From the NCBI GenBank assembly GCA_029257715.1, contig JARIAT010000029.1, positions 1 to 41,623 of the forward strand: a DNA stretch of 41,623 nucleotides. Direction: 5' to 3'. This DNA comes from Faecousia sp. GTDB taxonomy: Bacteria > Bacillota > Clostridia > Oscillospirales > Oscillospiraceae. Numbering within the stretch: the first letter of the stretch is position 1; every line of letters begins with the position of its first letter. Made by a program: the position numbers and the translations under genes. The notes below the pieces were generated by a model. The model saw only the letters and a program-made list of their open reading frames with translations, did not search any database and had not been told where the DNA came from. Positions 40,324-41,623 of the stretch are shown piece after piece.

Positions 40324-41623
40324 TTACTTAACAGCCTTTTTCTTGTCGAAGAAGAAAGCAGCAGCAGCACCGCACAGGGAGATGGTAGCCAGGCTCATCC
40401 ACAGACCGGTATGGCTCTCATCGCCGGTGTGAGGAACATTGTCCTTACCGGGCTCAGTGGGCTTAGTGGTCTCGCTGGGCTTGGTAGTCTCGCTGGGCTT
40501 AGTGGTCTCAGGCTCGGTGACATCGGGCTTGGAGGGCTCGGTGGTCTCGGGCTCGGTAACCTCAGGCTCAGTGGGCTCGGTGGGCTGATCCTTCAGACGG
40601 ACGATTACGGTGATTGCACCGTTCTCGATGGGCATATCGCCGACAACAGCGATTTCGTAACCGTAGATAGCGTCATGCAGCAGGCTGGTGTTGACGCAGG
40701 TAGCATCAGCAGCAACGATCAGGCTGGAGGTCAGAACATTCTGGCCGTCCTCGGTGACATAGTTGACAATGATGCTCTTGGTGGAAGCATACTCGGTTTC
40801 GACGAGAATGTCCAGTTCCTTGGTGTCAGCAGTGATGTTGTAGGGGTTGGTGTTAACAACCTTGTAGCCATCGGGGATCCGCTTCAGGTCAGCAACGGAG
40901 ACCTGATTTGCATCCTTGCGGATGGTGATGATCTCTCTGCTGATGATGCGGCCGGACTCGGTGACGTAGTTGATGCGGAGATTTCTGGTTGCGGGAGCGG
41001 GAGCAGGAATCTCTTCAACAATTACAGTGATGGCACCGTTCTCGATGGGCATATCGCCGACAACAGCGATCTGATAGCCATAGATAGCGTCGTTGAGCAG
41101 GCTGGTGTTGACGGAGGTAGCATCCTTGGAGACAACGATGCTGCTGGTCAGAACATTCTGGCCGTCTCTGGTGACGTAGTTGACAATGACGCTCTGGGTG
41201 TACTTGATTTCACGGACGGTGACATTGATGGCACCATTAACGATGGGCATGTCGCCGACAACAGCGATCTCGTAGCCATAGATAGCGTCGTTGAGCAGGC
41301 TGGTGTTAACGGAGGTAGCATCCTTGGAGACAACGATGCTGGAGGTCAGGACGTTCTCGCCCTTCTCGGTAACGTAGTTGACAACAACAGTCTTGGTGTA
41401 GACACGCTCACGGACGGTAACATTGATGGCACCGTTCTCGATTGCGATATCGCCGACAACAGCGATTTCGTAACCGTAGATAGCGTCCTTCAGGAGGCCG
41501 GTGTTGACGGAGGTAGCATCCTTGGAGACAACGATGCTGGAGGTCAGGACGTTCTCGCCCTTCTCGGTAACGTAGTTGACAACAACGGTCTTGGTGTAGA
41601 CACGCTCACGGACGGTGACATTG
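40324..41623 (-). CDS. Repeat-rich cell-wall-anchored surface protein, 5' part beyond window
   Basis: The last 432 residues or so of a secreted protein; the start and signal peptide lie beyond base 41623. The open frame continues to the edge. It has about five copies of a 66-residue module with VNYVTEDGQNVLTSS, DATSVNTSLLNDAIYGYEIAVVGD and IENGAITV, of the MucBP-like or Big-like beta-rich kind; I do not name the domain. One copy (about 40800-41010) is strongly diverged. A Thr/Pro/Glu-rich spacer follows, then the sorting signal NVPHTGD, a hydrophobic stretch and the basic tail DKKKAVK. VPHTG is a variant of LPxTG. A class B sortase gene lies just downstream. Confidence 0.9.
   Translation of the reverse strand, partial: NVTVRERVYTKTVVVNYVTEKGENVLTSSIVVSKDATSVNTGLLKDAIYGYEIAVVGDIAIENGAINVTVRERVYTKTVVVNYVTEKGENVLTSSIVVSKDATSVNTSLLNDAIYGYEIAVVGDMPIVNGAINVTVREIKYTQSVIVNYVTRDGQNVLTSSIVVSKDATSVNTSLLNDAIYGYQIAVVGDMPIENGAITVIVEEIPAPAPATRNLRINYVTESGRIISREIITIRKDANQVSVADLKRIPDGYKVVNTNPYNITADTKELDILVETEYASTKSIIVNYVTEDGQNVLTSSLIVAADATCVNTSLLHDAIYGYEIAVVGDMPIENGAITVIVRLKDQPTEPTEPEVTEPETTEPSKPDVTEPETTKPSETTKPSETTKPTEPGKDNVPHTGDESHTGLWMSLATISLCGAAAAFFFDKKKAVK
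40605..41623. repeat. 198-bp coding repeats in the surface-protein gene
   Basis: The phrase CGGACGGT-ACATTG recurs at 41609, 41411 and 41213, a spacing of exactly 198 bases (66 codons). Distal copies are nearly identical in DNA; proximal copies (40605-40795 and 40800-41010) are diverged. Copy number may vary by recombination. Confidence 0.88.

Noticed and set aside
40605..41623. The spaced repeats at the right end as a CRISPR array
   Set aside because: The unit is 198 bases, continuous and in frame within a surface-protein gene; there are no short repeats with unique spacers.

Overview
The window looks like the replication-origin region of a low-to-middling G+C Gram-positive anaerobe of class Clostridia, most likely of the Oscillospirales (Oscillospiraceae/Ruminococcaceae type). 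The signs are a dnaA-dnaN-yaaA-recF-gyrB-gyrA cluster, LPxTG-type wall anchoring with a class B sortase, an LCP wall-polymer ligase, lipobox lipoproteins, a Na+-pumping oxaloacetate decarboxylase next to ATP-type PEP carboxykinase, and strong AGGAGG ribosome sites. No rRNA, tRNA, CRISPR array, prophage or insertion sequence was seen.

Layout from left to right. Bases 1-2360 hold a minus-strand operon: Gx-type transporter, mini-RNase III (mrnC) and RqcH (cut by the window edge). Bases 2490-6350 hold a plus-strand run: small lipoprotein, LCP protein, gluQRS and acyl-ACP thioesterase. Bases 6350-6530 carry a dense cluster of DnaA-box-like 9-mers between convergent genes, then a bidirectional terminator and a DUF3048 lipoprotein (minus). 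Bases 8000-8990 hold a strongly expressed single-gene unit, a UxuB-like mannonate/fructuronate dehydrogenase of the SDR family. Bases 9250-10880 hold an ECF sigma/anti-sigma pair. Bases 11.0-15.4 kb hold hemW-lepA (minus), divergent from rpoD (plus). Bases 15.5-18.2 kb hold a BFD-like ferredoxin, a YitT-type membrane protein with a divergent MerR regulator sharing one 19-bp-spacer promoter/operator, and a membrane-anchored XRE regulator. Bases 18.3-20.2 kb hold rsmG and a DUF3810 protein. Bases 20.4-25.9 kb hold pckA, divergent from oadA-oadG-biotin carrier-oadB, followed by a 116-bp tandem repeat. Bases 26.3-36.4 kb hold the gyrase/replication block, all minus except one small membrane protein. 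Bases 36.6-41.6 kb hold a gamma-carbonic anhydrase with a structured leader, a CPA2 antiporter, a canonical parS site, a probable structured RNA, a class B sortase and a repeat-rich wall-anchored protein cut by the right edge.

How it works together. The dnaN-dnaA gap is a credible oriC: many DnaA boxes, a TAG/CAG triplet run resembling a DnaA-trio element, and an AT-rich stretch. A DnaA box lies in the proposed dnaA promoter, more lie before gyrB, a second large cluster sits about 28 kb away, and a parS site lies about 2.5 kb upstream of dnaA. pckA and the Na+-pumping decarboxylase could form a PEP to oxaloacetate to pyruvate route that yields ATP and a sodium gradient. Spot counts of single 60-base lines show the plus strand C-rich left of dnaA and G-rich right of it, as expected if replication starts near dnaA. 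All functions are read by eye from sequence motifs; no database search was made.
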